A DNA stretch of 64,000 nucleotides from Aquimarina aggregata (GTDB taxonomy: Bacteria; Bacteroidota; Bacteroidia; Flavobacteriales; Flavobacteriaceae), in the NCBI RefSeq assembly GCF_001632745.1, contig NZ_LQRT01000046.1:1-64000 (forward strand), given 5' to 3'. Below the pieces are notes generated by a model, which saw only the letters and a program-made list of their open reading frames with translations, was not told where the DNA came from and searched no databases. Shown in pieces: positions 18,778-28,000 of the stretch. Made by a program: the position numbers and the translations under genes. The stretch's first letter is position 1. Each line of letters begins with the position of its first letter.

Positions 18778-19407
18778 ATGAATATAATAGAACAATTACA
18801 GTGGCGCTATGCTACAAAAAAGTTTGATGACGAAAAGATGCTTCCGCAGGAAAAATTAAATACTTTAATAGAAGCTTTCAACCTTACTGCCACATCATAT
18901 GGTTTACAACCTCTAAAACTAGTTGTAGTAAAAGATAAAAAGTTACAAAAAGAACTTACAAAACATTCTTGGAATCAACAACAAGTTGCAGATGCTTCAC
19001 ATGTACTAGTGTTTTGTATTGAAAATACTATTGGCGAAGAATATATTAGTAAACATTTTGATAATGTACAAACGATAAGAAATACTTCTGAAGAAATACT
19101 AAATCCATTTAAAAAACAGCTAATAGATTCTTTCAAAAACAAACCGAATGAGGAAATCTCTAGTTGGGCTACCAAACAAGCATATTTGGCTATGGGGAAC
19201 TTATTAACCGTATGCGCCATTGAAAAAATTGACGCATGTCCTATGGAAGGTTTTATTCCTGAAAAGTATAATGAAATTCTTAATCTTACCGAATTAGGAT
19301 TATCTTCTGTACTTGTGCTACCTGTTGGATATCGAGCTAAAGATGACATGTTTTCTGATTTCAAAAAAGTAAGACGATCAATAAAAGACACTGTTATTAC
19401 TATATAA
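18778..19407 (+). CDS. NAD(P)H-dependent oxidoreductase, nitroreductase family
   Basis: This is an FMN-dependent cytoplasmic flavoprotein, probably reducing nitroaromatics or quinones with NAD(P)H; the natural substrate is unknown. It has 209 residues from ATG 18778. MNIIEQLQWRYATKKFDDEK carries the RYATKKFD motif that contacts the FMN phosphate. Further NfsB/YdgI-like segments are SYGLQPLKLVVV, NQQQVADASHVLVF, KQAYLAMGNLLTVCA and CPMEGF. A frame beginning at 18754 would need a TTG inside the promoter box. It precedes the KdnA-like gene by 128 bp on the same strand, with its own promoter. Confidence 0.92.
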   Translation: MNIIEQLQWRYATKKFDDEKMLPQEKLNTLIEAFNLTATSYGLQPLKLVVVKDKKLQKELTKHSWNQQQVADASHVLVFCIENTIGEEYISKHFDNVQTIRNTSEEILNPFKKQLIDSFKNKPNEEISSWATKQAYLAMGNLLTVCAIEKIDACPMEGFIPEKYNEILNLTELGLSSVLVLPVGYRAKDDMFSDFKKVRRSIKDTVITI

Positions 19408-19493
19408 CTCACTCCTAATCAGCACAAGAAAGCCATGTAAAATAGCTTGTTCAAAAATTAAAAAAACAGCTATTAAATCAAAACTCTTTTCGG

Positions 19494-19501
19494 TACTTTT
19501 G
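19494..19501 (+). promoter_or_regulatory. -7 box TACTTTTG of the KdnA-like gene
   Basis: It matches the Bacteroidetes -7 consensus and leaves an untranslated leader of about 27 bases before the ATG at 19536. No -33 TTTG is seen at the right distance. Confidence 0.5.
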
Positions 19502-19535
19502 TCAAAATTAGTATTCAATTTAATAAAGTAAAGGT

Positions 19536-20726
19536 ATGCCAGGATTTGAGATATTTGGTGACGAAGAAAAGAAAGAAGTTCAAGATGTTTTGGACAATGG
19601 TGTTTTAATGCGCTATGGTTTTGATCCAATGCGAAATGGTCACCATAAAGCTCTAGAACTTGAAAAAGATTTGGCTGATCGTATGCAAACCAAATATGCT
19701 CAAGTTGTGTCTAGTGGTACTGCTGCCTTGACTGTTGCTTTAGCTTGCGCTGAAATAGGTTCTGGAGATGAAGTTATTATGCCAACCTTTACATTTGTTG
19801 CTAGTTTTGAAGCTATCTTATCCGTTGGAGCCGTACCGGTTTTATGTGATATCGACGATACACTTACTCTTGACCCTAAGGCTGTAGAAGCTACTATCAC
19901 TACTAAAACTAAAGCTATAATGCCAGTTCACATGTGTGGTTCTATGGCAGATCTAAGCGCTCTTAAAGCCATTTGTGAAAAACATAATTTGATATTATTA
20001 GAAGATGCCTGTCAAGCAATTGGAGGAACTTATGATAATAAACCCCTTGGAAGTTATGGAGATCTTGGATGTTTTTCTTTTGATTTTGTAAAAACCGTAA
20101 CCTGTGGAGAAGGTGGCGGTATAGTAACGAACTCGAAGAAATTTGCTGATAGAGCTCATAAATACCAAGATCATGGTCACGATCATGTGGGTAATGATAG
20201 AGGTGCCGAATCTCATCCTTTTTTAGGGTATAATTATAGGTTATCAGAATTAAATGCAGCAGTTGGTATTGCACAATTAAGAAAACTTGATCATACAATC
20301 TCTGTTCAGGAAAGAAACTATACAATACTTAGAAATGCATTAAAAACTATCCCTGAAGTAACGTTTAGAAGAGTACCAGTTGGTGGTGTTGAAAGTTATG
20401 CTTTTTTGACCCTCTTTTTACCCTCTGAAGACCTTGCTAGAAATACACATAAAGCCCTTGGTAATTATGGTGTAGATGCTTGTTTTTATTGGTATGATAA
20501 TAACTGGCACTACTACAAAAAATGGGAACACCTGTTAGATCAAAAATCTTTAGGAAAATTTTCACAAGAAATACAGACAGGCCTTCAAAAAAATAACAAA
20601 ACCTTTGATGCCAGTGATGCATGGATGGGAAGATCAATATCTTGCCTTATCAAACTAGGTTGGTCAGAGACTGAAGTTAATGAAAGAGCTTCGAAAATGG
20701 TTGAAGCAATAAAAAGTGTATTATAA
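19536..20726 (+). CDS. DegT/DnrJ/EryC1/StrS aminotransferase, KdnA-like
   Basis: This is a PLP-dependent sugar aminotransferase of 396 residues. The Schiff-base lysine is Lys186 in SFDFVKTVTCGEGG, with the PLP-contacting EDACQ at 156-160. The N-terminus MPGFEIFGDEE, VLMRYGFDPMRNG and the later DHGHDHVGNDRGAESHP segment are, from memory, the pattern of KdnA. KdnA makes 8-amino-3,8-dideoxy-manno-octulosonate from an 8-oxo-Kdo intermediate for modified lipopolysaccharide cores. That assignment is an inference. The partner oxidase KdnB is not in this window. The KdsC-like phosphatase 5 kb upstream fits Kdo metabolism. The gene is convergent with ribBA, 17 bp apart. Confidence 0.88.
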   Translation: MPGFEIFGDEEKKEVQDVLDNGVLMRYGFDPMRNGHHKALELEKDLADRMQTKYAQVVSSGTAALTVALACAEIGSGDEVIMPTFTFVASFEAILSVGAVPVLCDIDDTLTLDPKAVEATITTKTKAIMPVHMCGSMADLSALKAICEKHNLILLEDACQAIGGTYDNKPLGSYGDLGCFSFDFVKTVTCGEGGGIVTNSKKFADRAHKYQDHGHDHVGNDRGAESHPFLGYNYRLSELNAAVGIAQLRKLDHTISVQERNYTILRNALKTIPEVTFRRVPVGGVESYAFLTLFLPSEDLARNTHKALGNYGVDACFYWYDNNWHYYKKWEHLLDQKSLGKFSQEIQTGLQKNNKTFDASDAWMGRSISCLIKLGWSETEVNERASKMVEAIKSVL

Positions 20727-20743
20727 TATAAAGTACTTTTTAT

Positions 20744-21895
20744 TTAGTAATTAACATATTCTACTATTTCTAGTCCGTAGCCAATCATTCCAACACGTTT
20801 TTGTTGTACCGTATTTGACACTAAGCGCAGTTTATGAATATTTAGGTCATGTAATATTTGAGCTCCTATTCCAAAATCTTTACTATCCATTACGATTTTT
20901 GGAGCTTTTACTACATCTTCATTATTTTGAATCTCTTTTAATGCTTTTAATCGTCCTAAAAGATTAAGAGACTGACTTTCTTGATTAATAAAAATTATAG
21001 CACCTTTACCCTCGCTATTAATACGCTTAAACATCGCATCTAATCGCTTATCGGCATTATTTGTTAATGTTCCTAAAATATCATTGTTAAACAAAGTAGA
21101 ATTCACTCTAGTTAAAACGGGTTCGTTTTGGTTCCAATTACCTTGCGTCAAAGCTATATGAATCTGGTTATTCGTAGTTTGCTTATACGCTCTTAATCTA
21201 TATTTTCCAAAACGCGTAACGATATCAAAATCTTCTTTTTTCTCAATAAGAGAATCGTGTTGCATACGATAAGCCACGAGATCTTCGATAGATACTAGTT
21301 TTAAATCAAACTTTTTAGCGACTTCTACCAATTGTGGTAATCGTGCCATAGTACCATCTTCATTCATTATCTCAACAATAACCCCTGCTGGTTTTAAACC
21401 TGCTAATCTTGCAAAATCTATTGCAGCTTCAGTATGACCTGTTCTTCTCAAAACACCTCCTTCTTTAGCTTTCAGAGGAAAAATATGACCTGGACGAGCC
21501 AATTCATAGGATTTAGTAGTATCATCTGTTAAAGCTAATACGGTTTGTGCTCGATCACTTGCCGAAATACCAGTAGTAACTCCTTTTCCTTTAAGATCTA
21601 CAGAAATTGTAAATGCAGTCTCCATTGGATCGGTATTATTACCAACCATCATATTCAACTTTAAATCTTCACAGCGATTCTCTGTAAGCGGAGCACAAAT
21701 AAGTCCTCTACCATGAGTTGCCATAAAATTAATCATCTCTGGAGTCACTTTTTCTGCTGCCGCTAGAAAATCCCCTTCATTCTCTCGATCTTCATCATCT
21801 ACCACAATAATTACTTTACCCTGTCGAATATCTTCGATAGCTTCTTGAATGGTATTCAACTTAATTTTATTGTTGGATTCGGTCATTTGCGACAT
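20744..21895 (-). CDS. ribBA: RibBA-type protein: DHBP synthase with degenerate GTP cyclohydrolase II domain
   Basis: The N-terminal RibB domain (about 1-205) converts ribulose 5-phosphate to 3,4-dihydroxy-2-butanone 4-phosphate for riboflavin synthesis. It keeps DDEDRENEGD, THGRGLICAPL, DRAQT, RPGHIFPLKA and RTGHTEAA. The C-terminal domain aligns with GTP cyclohydrolase II (GIGAQILHDLNIHKLRLVSN), but the zinc-binding CDCG-type cysteines are replaced (GTLTNNADKRLDA) and the RQEGRGIGL loop reads NQESQSLNL. The cyclohydrolase half is therefore probably inactive, and another RibA would be needed. The start is taken as MSQMTES at 21895; an ATG at 21925 would add ten residues. It follows lptF on the same strand. 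Confidence 0.92.
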   Translation of the reverse strand: MSQMTESNNKIKLNTIQEAIEDIRQGKVIIVVDDEDRENEGDFLAAAEKVTPEMINFMATHGRGLICAPLTENRCEDLKLNMMVGNNTDPMETAFTISVDLKGKGVTTGISASDRAQTVLALTDDTTKSYELARPGHIFPLKAKEGGVLRRTGHTEAAIDFARLAGLKPAGVIVEIMNEDGTMARLPQLVEVAKKFDLKLVSIEDLVAYRMQHDSLIEKKEDFDIVTRFGKYRLRAYKQTTNNQIHIALTQGNWNQNEPVLTRVNSTLFNNDILGTLTNNADKRLDAMFKRINSEGKGAIIFINQESQSLNLLGRLKALKEIQNNEDVVKAPKIVMDSKDFGIGAQILHDLNIHKLRLVSNTVQQKRVGMIGYGLEIVEYVNY

Positions 21896-21943
21896 AGTAC
21901 TATGATATAAAATAATTACCTGCAAAGATATTCAAAAAGAACT

Positions 21944-23389
21944 CTATTTTTTAGATTTAGATAGGCGTTTTGCAAAGAAATCTCGTATGGGCTGTATAAC
22001 GGTATCAAAATTAGAAATCCCCCTATCCGAAGTGGCCCTACGTGTAAGGAATATACTTAACGGAAATATGATAAAAGTAGAAAGCCAAGACCCTACAAAA
22101 GGAGGTATACCACCTTCTTCCGCTCCATTTTTAGCAAAAATACCAATAAAATGATACGTTAAAAACAATACTACTCCAATCACTATTGGTAAACCTAAAC
22201 CTCCTTTTCTAATAATGGCTCCTAATGGTGCACCAACGAAAAAAAGTAAAACACAAGCAACACCCAAAGCATATTTATCATGCAATGACATTTCATATTT
22301 ATTTAAACCTCGCTTTCGAATAGCCAAACTTCTTTTTGTGGTACTTATTTTTCTGATCATACCATCTGCATTCGAAAAGGCTACACCATAAATTTGTATT
22401 TTTTGATTGGTATCAAAATGATCTTTAAAGTCTAATGAATCGTTCTCTTTAACATTTTCATCAACCTCTATTTTTAAATTTTTATTTAAATCTCTTACTC
22501 CATTTGATCTATCCACATCGCCCTGAAGAGAATTAATTTCTTTATTTACGGCATCAGATAAGGTATCAATCTCACTTCTTAATTCACTCACATTAAGCAT
22601 ATGATACCCTTTGTTATGCACTTGAGCATCCATATCAACATCGCCTAGAGCTGATAAATCCAAGTTGAGAACATATTTCTTGAAATGCGTTTTTGCAAAT
22701 GGAAGTTTCTTTCTTCTTTGTGATGATCTTTGTTGAATTTCATCATAATAATTACCATCATTAAGCTCTAAAGTGATCAAATCCGAATCTACACTTCCCT
22801 TTAATTCTCCATTCACCGCTTTGATCACCGTAAAATTGCCAGGACGCGCAGCTTTTTTATGAATTATAATATCGTTAAGAAATTGATCATTATCGCCAAA
22901 TTTCTCGGCTACTTTAATATTAATATCTCCTAGATCATTAAATTGATTAGGAGCAATTACCATGGCGGGTTTGACTTTCACTATATTCTTACGCAGGTTT
23001 ATAAATCGCTTTTCTGACCTAGGAATCACAGTATTAGAAAATAAAAATGCTCCTATACCTACAAAAAAGATAAATACCGATAATGTTCTCATTGCTCTCT
23101 GTAAAGAGATCCCTGAAGATTTCATCGCAGCAAACTCATAGTTTTCGGCAAAATTACCAAAAATCATAATAGAGGTAAGTAATATAGTAAGTGGCAAAAC
23201 CATAGGAATAAGCCTTGGTGTTGCAAAGGTTAGAAACTTTACTATTACTGAAAAATCAAGATCTTTTCCTGCTAACTCTGAAATAAATAACCAGATAGTT
23301 TGCAGTAAAAGGATAAACATTATAATAATAAAGAGTGGAAAAAAAGTCTTTAAAAATGTAGTTAATATATATCTATCGAGAATCTTCAC
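21944..23389 (-). CDS. LptF/LptG-family LPS export permease
   Basis: This is an inner-membrane permease of the LptB2FG transporter that extracts lipopolysaccharide for transfer to LptC. The 481-residue chain has helices near 12-35, 55-77 and 100-122 at the N-terminus, a central periplasmic jellyroll-like domain, and three helices at the C-terminus (ALGVACVLLFFVGAPLGAIIRKGG). The start MKILDRYILTTFLKTFFP is typical of the family. It carries a longer charged insert about residues 265-315. It is followed 48 bp later by ribBA. The hairpin at 23431-23477 separates it from lolA. Confidence 0.92.
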   Translation of the reverse strand: MKILDRYILTTFLKTFFPLFIIIMFILLLQTIWLFISELAGKDLDFSVIVKFLTFATPRLIPMVLPLTILLTSIMIFGNFAENYEFAAMKSSGISLQRAMRTLSVFIFFVGIGAFLFSNTVIPRSEKRFINLRKNIVKVKPAMVIAPNQFNDLGDINIKVAEKFGDNDQFLNDIIIHKKAARPGNFTVIKAVNGELKGSVDSDLITLELNDGNYYDEIQQRSSQRRKKLPFAKTHFKKYVLNLDLSALGDVDMDAQVHNKGYHMLNVSELRSEIDTLSDAVNKEINSLQGDVDRSNGVRDLNKNLKIEVDENVKENDSLDFKDHFDTNQKIQIYGVAFSNADGMIRKISTTKRSLAIRKRGLNKYEMSLHDKYALGVACVLLFFVGAPLGAIIRKGGLGLPIVIGVVLFLTYHFIGIFAKNGAEEGGIPPFVGSWLSTFIIFPLSIFLTRRATSDRGISNFDTVIQPIRDFFAKRLSKSKK

Positions 23390-23430
23390 CTATTTTATTT
23401 TTGCCGAGTATCTGCCTGTAAAAGTAATTT

Positions 23431-23477
23431 AAAAATTAAAGAACATAAGCATGTTTAACTTATGTTCTTTAATTTTT
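23431..23477 (-). terminator. Strong hairpin between lolA and lptF
   Basis: The left arm at 23431-23449 and right arm at 23459-23477 are 19-bp perfect complements around a 9-nt loop, with AT-rich ends giving a T run on either strand. It begins 6 bp after the lolA stop and would end the ftsK-lolA transcript. Confidence 0.8.
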
Positions 23478-23482
23478 TTGTT

Positions 23483-24118
23483 TTAATCTAATCGATTAAT
23501 ATAGTAGTTTGCATACTTTGACTCATTGAACTTAAATAACATTTCAGACAATGGCTGGTTTGTTTTAAAGTTATGAATTGTAATCGTAGCATTAGTACCA
23601 TTATTTTGCTTTTCAATTACTTTATAAATATGTTTAGTTTCTTTATCAATACCAAGTAATATCTCTTTTAAATCACTTTTAGAATCTATGGGGATCAATT
23701 TAACATATTGTATTTTTCTTCCTTGAACATCCTGAACAATATCCATTTTATACGTATAACCTTCTTCATAAAAAGTTAACATTTTTGAGGGTGTGATACT
23801 ACTATCATCATTTTCGTCTTGAGATGATATATTAATTTCCTCATCTTCAGGAATAATTACATGTAACTTTTTTCCGTCATACAACTGTTGTGTACCCATT
23901 AAATTAAGAAGATATTTATTTCCTTGTAAGGTAACATCTCCTCTAGTTTCTTGAGATACATTTTCTGCTGGATTATTTAAAGCATATTTAAAACCTATAA
24001 CAATATTAGAATAGCTCTTTACCTTTTTAGATACTTCATCTAAAAGTTCTTTTGCGCTTTGTGCTTGTATAGTCGTTATGCTAAATACGAATACTAAAAG
24101 TATTATTTTCTTTATCAT
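23483..24118 (-). CDS. lolA: LolA-like outer-membrane lipoprotein carrier protein
   Basis: This periplasmic chaperone should carry lipoproteins from the inner-membrane Lol exporter to the outer membrane. A signal peptide covers about 1-19 (MIKKIILLVFVFSITTIQAQ). The mature part begins SAKELLDEVSKKVKSYSNI and forms the half-barrel LolA fold with beta-strand rhythm up to residue 211. Bacteroidetes LolA proteins are more divergent than the E. coli one, but the position right after ftsK is also typical. The gap to ftsK is 54 bp on the same strand, so the two are likely cotranscribed. Confidence 0.88.
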   Translation of the reverse strand: MIKKIILLVFVFSITTIQAQSAKELLDEVSKKVKSYSNIVIGFKYALNNPAENVSQETRGDVTLQGNKYLLNLMGTQQLYDGKKLHVIIPEDEEINISSQDENDDSSITPSKMLTFYEEGYTYKMDIVQDVQGRKIQYVKLIPIDSKSDLKEILLGIDKETKHIYKVIEKQNNGTNATITIHNFKTNQPLSEMLFKFNESKYANYYINRLD

Positions 24119-24172
24119 TTTGTTTGTTTGTTCTTATTATACTATTGTAAATTTGAAATACTGAATAATGAT

Positions 24173-26686
24173 TTACTCATTATCCAATAACTGTTGAAGT
24201 GCCACTAAATCAGTGACAAGCACTTGTCTAGCTTTACTTCCTTCAAAAGGACCAACAATACCTGCTGATTCTAATTGATCAATTAATCTACCTGCTCTAT
24301 TGTAACCTAATTTTAATTTTCTCTGTAATAAAGACGCCGAACCTTGTTGCGCTGTGACAATTACTTCTGCCGCTTCTTTAAATAATTTATCCCTATCACT
24401 CTTATCTATATCAAGACTTGTGCCACTTTCCTCTCCAGAATATTCTGGTAACAAGTGTGCATCAGGATATGCTTTCTGGCTTCCGATATACTCGGTTATC
24501 CTTTCTACTTCGGGAGTATCTACAAAGGCACATTGTATTCTTATAAGCTCATTTCCTTGAGTAAACAACATATCTCCTCTACCGATTAACTGATCCGCAC
24601 CTCCAGTATCAAGTATCGTTCTAGAGTCTATCTTAGAGGTTACTCTAAATGCTATTCTAGCAGGGAAATTGGCTTTAATCATACCTGTAATCACATTTAC
24701 CGAAGGTCGTTGCGTGGCTATGATTAAATGTATTCCGATTGCTCTAGCTAACTGCGCTAGTCTGGCAATAGGCGTTTCTACTTCTTTACCTGCAGTCATA
24801 ATAAGATCCGCAAACTCATCTACCACAAGTACAATATAAGGTAAAAACTTATGTCCGTTTTCTGGATTTAATTTCCTTGCTTTAAATTTGGCATTATACT
24901 CTTTTATATTACGTACCATGGCGTTTTTTAACAGGTCATAACGCGCATCCATTTCAATACACAAAGAGTTAAGTGTATTGATCACCTTGGTATTATCGGT
25001 AATGATAGCTTCGTCTGTATCTGGTAATTTTGCCAAATAATGACGTTCTATTTTATTAAATAAAGTTAGTTCAACTTTTTTTGGATCAACAAGTACAAAT
25101 TTTACTTCGGCAGGATGTTTTTTGTACAATAATGAAGTTAAAATTGCATTAAGTCCTACAGATTTACCTTGTCCTGTTGCTCCTGCCATTAACAAGTGAG
25201 GCATTTTAGCTAAATCTACTACAAAGGTCTCGTTTGATATAGTTTTACCTAAAGACAGCGGTAGCTCCATTTCTGCATTTTGAAATTTTGAGGATGCTAT
25301 TGCCGATCGCATAGATACTATGGTTGAGTTTTTATTAGGTACTTCTATTCCTATGGTACCTTTACCTGGTATAGGAGCTATAATACGAATACCTAATGCT
25401 GCTAATGATAACGCAATATCATCTTCTAAGTTTTTTATTTTAGAAATACGAATCCCTGCTTCAGGTACAATCTCATACAATGTTACCGTAGGTCCTACTG
25501 TAGCTTTAATTTGGGCTATTTCAATCTTATAATTCTTTAACGTCTCTACAATTCGGTTCTTATTTTCTTCTAATTCGCCCTGATCAATAGTAATGCCTCC
25601 TGATTGACTTGTATAATCTTTTAACAAGTTAATTGCCGGGAATTTATAATTCCCCAATTCTAGTTTTGGATCAAACTCTCCAAAATCTTCTACTAATTTG
25701 GCACTTAAATTTTTAACCTCCTCTTCTTCGATCGTAGTTTCAACTTCCATCGCGATATCTTCAGGATTATCTTCGGACTTAATGATTAATTTCTCAGGCA
25801 CTTCATTATCCCTATTATTAGGGTTTCCATAAAAATCATTAACCGTTGGATTTAAGCTAATTTCATTTGTATCATCATCCTTAACAATCTCTTTTCCTTT
25901 ATTGGAAGGCACTTTTTTATCTGTATTGTCACTTTCTTTTTTAGTAACATCTTTAGATTTAGCGATAAGAGCGTCAATTCGTTTTTTAATTGCTGAACTA
26001 CTACTTGTATCTTCCTTTGATTCTGTAGACAATTGATGCCCATTCTTTACATCGGGAACAGTTTCATAATCCTGAACTATCTCTTTTTGTGTAGTTTTTA
26101 AAGATGCTGTGAGTTTTTCTGGTGTATAACGCAGACGAACAACAATATATACTATTGCAAAAAATGCTAATACTAATACAGTCCCTATAAATCCAACATA
26201 ATCTTGTAAAAAGTCATTCGTTTCATAACCGATTACTCCAGCTAATAAACCACTTTCTTTTTCTACAAAACCTAAAATTACCGAAACCCATATCATTACC
26301 AGGGTGCCCCAAAACCAGAATCCAGCTAATTTCTTTTTATTTAAATCAAAAAATAAATAAACCCCTGTTAGTGAAGTTAATATTGGCAACGCTAAAGAAG
26401 AAACTCCAAATCCTTTAAAAATAAAGAAGTGACTTACTGTTGCCCCAAATTTGCTTAACCAATTCTTTGGAGAAGCTGTTCTATTATAAAATTGAGAAAT
26501 TTCGCTTTGATCAATTTTCCAATTGAAGAAAAACGAAATAAAAGCAAAAAATAACCCTATCCCTAAAAAGAACAAAAAACTACCCAGAACAACTTTTTGT
26601 TGTCTGGATAATTTAAATTTTTCTTTTAATGGTGTTTTAGGTTTTTTTGTTGTTTTCCTTTTTGTATTTACCTTTCTTTTAGCCAT
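24173..26686 (-). CDS. ftsK: DNA translocase FtsK
   Basis: This is a septal DNA pump that clears chromosome termini and stimulates dimer resolution during division. Its 837 residues include four N-terminal membrane helices (about 28-185), a charged linker with an acidic Ser/Asp-rich stretch (about 205-345), and the RecA-like motor. Walker A GATGQGKS lies at 502-509 and Walker B VLVVDE ends near 623, followed by FADLI. The C-terminal gamma winged helix occupies about 770-837 (SASLLQRKLKLGYNRAGRLID). The linker is short compared with E. coli FtsK, as usual for this phylum. A TATTTTTG box precedes it. Confidence 0.96.
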   Translation of the reverse strand: MAKRKVNTKRKTTKKPKTPLKEKFKLSRQQKVVLGSFLFFLGIGLFFAFISFFFNWKIDQSEISQFYNRTASPKNWLSKFGATVSHFFIFKGFGVSSLALPILTSLTGVYLFFDLNKKKLAGFWFWGTLVMIWVSVILGFVEKESGLLAGVIGYETNDFLQDYVGFIGTVLVLAFFAIVYIVVRLRYTPEKLTASLKTTQKEIVQDYETVPDVKNGHQLSTESKEDTSSSSAIKKRIDALIAKSKDVTKKESDNTDKKVPSNKGKEIVKDDDTNEISLNPTVNDFYGNPNNRDNEVPEKLIIKSEDNPEDIAMEVETTIEEEEVKNLSAKLVEDFGEFDPKLELGNYKFPAINLLKDYTSQSGGITIDQGELEENKNRIVETLKNYKIEIAQIKATVGPTVTLYEIVPEAGIRISKIKNLEDDIALSLAALGIRIIAPIPGKGTIGIEVPNKNSTIVSMRSAIASSKFQNAEMELPLSLGKTISNETFVVDLAKMPHLLMAGATGQGKSVGLNAILTSLLYKKHPAEVKFVLVDPKKVELTLFNKIERHYLAKLPDTDEAIITDNTKVINTLNSLCIEMDARYDLLKNAMVRNIKEYNAKFKARKLNPENGHKFLPYIVLVVDEFADLIMTAGKEVETPIARLAQLARAIGIHLIIATQRPSVNVITGMIKANFPARIAFRVTSKIDSRTILDTGGADQLIGRGDMLFTQGNELIRIQCAFVDTPEVERITEYIGSQKAYPDAHLLPEYSGEESGTSLDIDKSDRDKLFKEAAEVIVTAQQGSASLLQRKLKLGYNRAGRLIDQLESAGIVGPFEGSKARQVLVTDLVALQQLLDNE

Positions 26687-26704
26687 TCTTTGGATGTCTT
26701 ATCG

Positions 26705-26712
26705 CAAAAATA
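26705..26712 (-). promoter_or_regulatory. -7 box TATTTTTG of ftsK
   Basis: It fits TAnnTTTG on the minus strand and lies 18 bp before the ftsK start codon. No TTTG at -33 is obvious. Confidence 0.45.
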
Positions 26713-26753
26713 CGAATATCTATATTGGAACGTAAAAATGCCAGAAAAATTTT

Positions 26754-27122
26754 CTAAATGAAATAAGGGATATAAATTATAAAACCAATAATCATTGCAG
26801 TAATTGCAGCAATAAAAACAGCTCCTGCAGCTACATCTTTTATAAACCCTATTTTATCATGAAAATCCGGGTGTATAAAATCAGCTATAGCTTCTGCGGT
26901 TGTATTTACACCTTCGATACTCATCACGAGTCCTATTGCAAAAATTTGCAAAATCCACTCGGTAGATGTGATATCGAAATAAAACCCTAATATCGTCATT
27001 ATAATTGCAATACCTGCTTGAACTTGTATACTAGCCTCTGTTTTTAATAACAACAATGCTCCTTTAAAAGCATAACCACAACCTCTTAGTCTACCTAAAA
27101 CAAATTTGGAGATGTTACTCAT
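26754..27122 (-). CDS. dgkA: Diacylglycerol/undecaprenol kinase family protein
   Basis: This is a small inner-membrane lipid kinase of 122 residues with three hydrophobic helices. The signature VMSIEGVNTTAEAIADFI (about 65-82) contains the Glu and Asn of the DgkA active site, and FIKDVAAGAVFIAA carries the conserved KDxAAGAV. In Gram-negative bacteria it recycles diacylglycerol to phosphatidate; Gram-positive relatives phosphorylate undecaprenol. Bacteroidetes members are untested as far as I know, so the substrate is left open. The 6-bp gap to tpx upstream suggests one transcript. Confidence 0.92.
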   Translation of the reverse strand: MSNISKFVLGRLRGCGYAFKGALLLLKTEASIQVQAGIAIIMTILGFYFDITSTEWILQIFAIGLVMSIEGVNTTAEAIADFIHPDFHDKIGFIKDVAAGAVFIAAITAMIIGFIIYIPYFI

Positions 27123-27128
27123 TATATT

Positions 27129-27629
27129 TTATGACAATGTATTAAGTGCCGCAGTATAATCTGGTTCTTGCACAATTTCAGGTACCTGTTCTGTATATTT
27201 AACTACACCCTCTTCATCAAGTACAACAACTGCTCTTGAATGCAAACCTTGCATTGGTCCATCGGTTATTTCAACACCGTAGTCTTTTCCAAATTTACCT
27301 GTATTAAAATCAGAAAGGTTAATCACATTTTCTAATCCTTCTGCTCCACAAAAACGTCCTTGAGCAAATGGTAAATCTCTAGAAATACATAAAACTTTAG
27401 TATTTGAAAGATCACTCGCTTTTTTATTAAATTCTCTAACCGAAGCGGCACAAATTCCTGTATCTATAGATGGAAATATGTTTAACACGACTCTAGAGCC
27501 TTTATAGTTTTCTAAACTTATCGTCGATAAATCTGTATTTATCATTTCAAAATCTGGTGCTTTTTGTCCAACTTCTGGTAAAGCGCCATTAGTGTGTATC
27601 GTATTTCCTTTTAATGTAATTGAAGTCAT
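27129..27629 (-). CDS. tpx: Thiol peroxidase Tpx
   Basis: This 2-Cys peroxiredoxin reduces lipid and organic hydroperoxides with thioredoxin as donor. It has 166 residues. The peroxidatic Cys60 is in DTGICAASVREF and the resolving Cys94 in QGRFCGAEG, positions practically the same as E. coli Tpx (61 and 95). The N-terminal TLKGNTIHTNG and the late QVPEIVQEPDY stretches are typical. It lies upstream of dgkA and downstream of the AhpC/thioredoxin group, from which the hairpin at 27708-27730 separates it. Confidence 0.95.
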   Translation of the reverse strand: MTSITLKGNTIHTNGALPEVGQKAPDFEMINTDLSTISLENYKGSRVVLNIFPSIDTGICAASVREFNKKASDLSNTKVLCISRDLPFAQGRFCGAEGLENVINLSDFNTGKFGKDYGVEITDGPMQGLHSRAVVVLDEEGVVKYTEQVPEIVQEPDYTAALNTLS

Positions 27630-27707
27630 AATAAATGATTGTTGTTTTGGAGCTTTAAAATTAATAAGATTATATCGTAAAATTGTTATAGTTTCCCGAA
27701 AATAAAA

Positions 27708-27730
27708 AAACCTTCTTATTTAGAAGGTTT
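27708..27730 (-). terminator. Intrinsic terminator after the DUF6952 gene
   Basis: On the minus strand AAACCTTCT pairs with AGAAGGTTT around a 5-nt loop, followed by a T run. It begins 13 bp past the DUF6952 stop and ends the ahpC-trx-DUF6952 transcript. Confidence 0.85.
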
Positions 27731-27742
27731 AGTTTTTCTTTT

Positions 27743-28000
27743 TCAAGTATCTATTGATCCAAGGACTCGTTGCATAAAGCTATTTAAGGCTTCCTTTTTT
27801 GGAGTACCTTGTTTAATCATTTTATCTACTTCTATCGCTCCATATAAATTAGAGATTAATTCTCCCATAACATCTAGTTCTTCATCCTTCAATGAAGGAA
27901 CCTCGGTTAATGATTCTAATGTTTCGATAGTTTCAACTAAAAAATCCTCATCATTTTCTTCAATAAAATTAACAAGGTGCTTAATTACTGGTAACTTCAT
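27743..28000 (-). CDS. DUF6952-like small acidic protein, 85 aa
   Basis: This is a small soluble helical protein without cysteines or catalytic motifs (MKLPVIKHLVNFIEENDED..., DELDVMGELISNLYGAIEV). It resembles DUF6952, a family I know only as a companion of thioredoxin/peroxiredoxin genes in Flavobacteriia. It overlaps the thioredoxin gene by 20 bp, which shows translational coupling. A role as an accessory of the peroxide-reducing pair is inference from position alone. Confidence 0.8.
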   Translation of the reverse strand: MKLPVIKHLVNFIEENDEDFLVETIETLESLTEVPSLKDEELDVMGELISNLYGAIEVDKMIKQGTPKKEALNSFMQRVLGSIDT

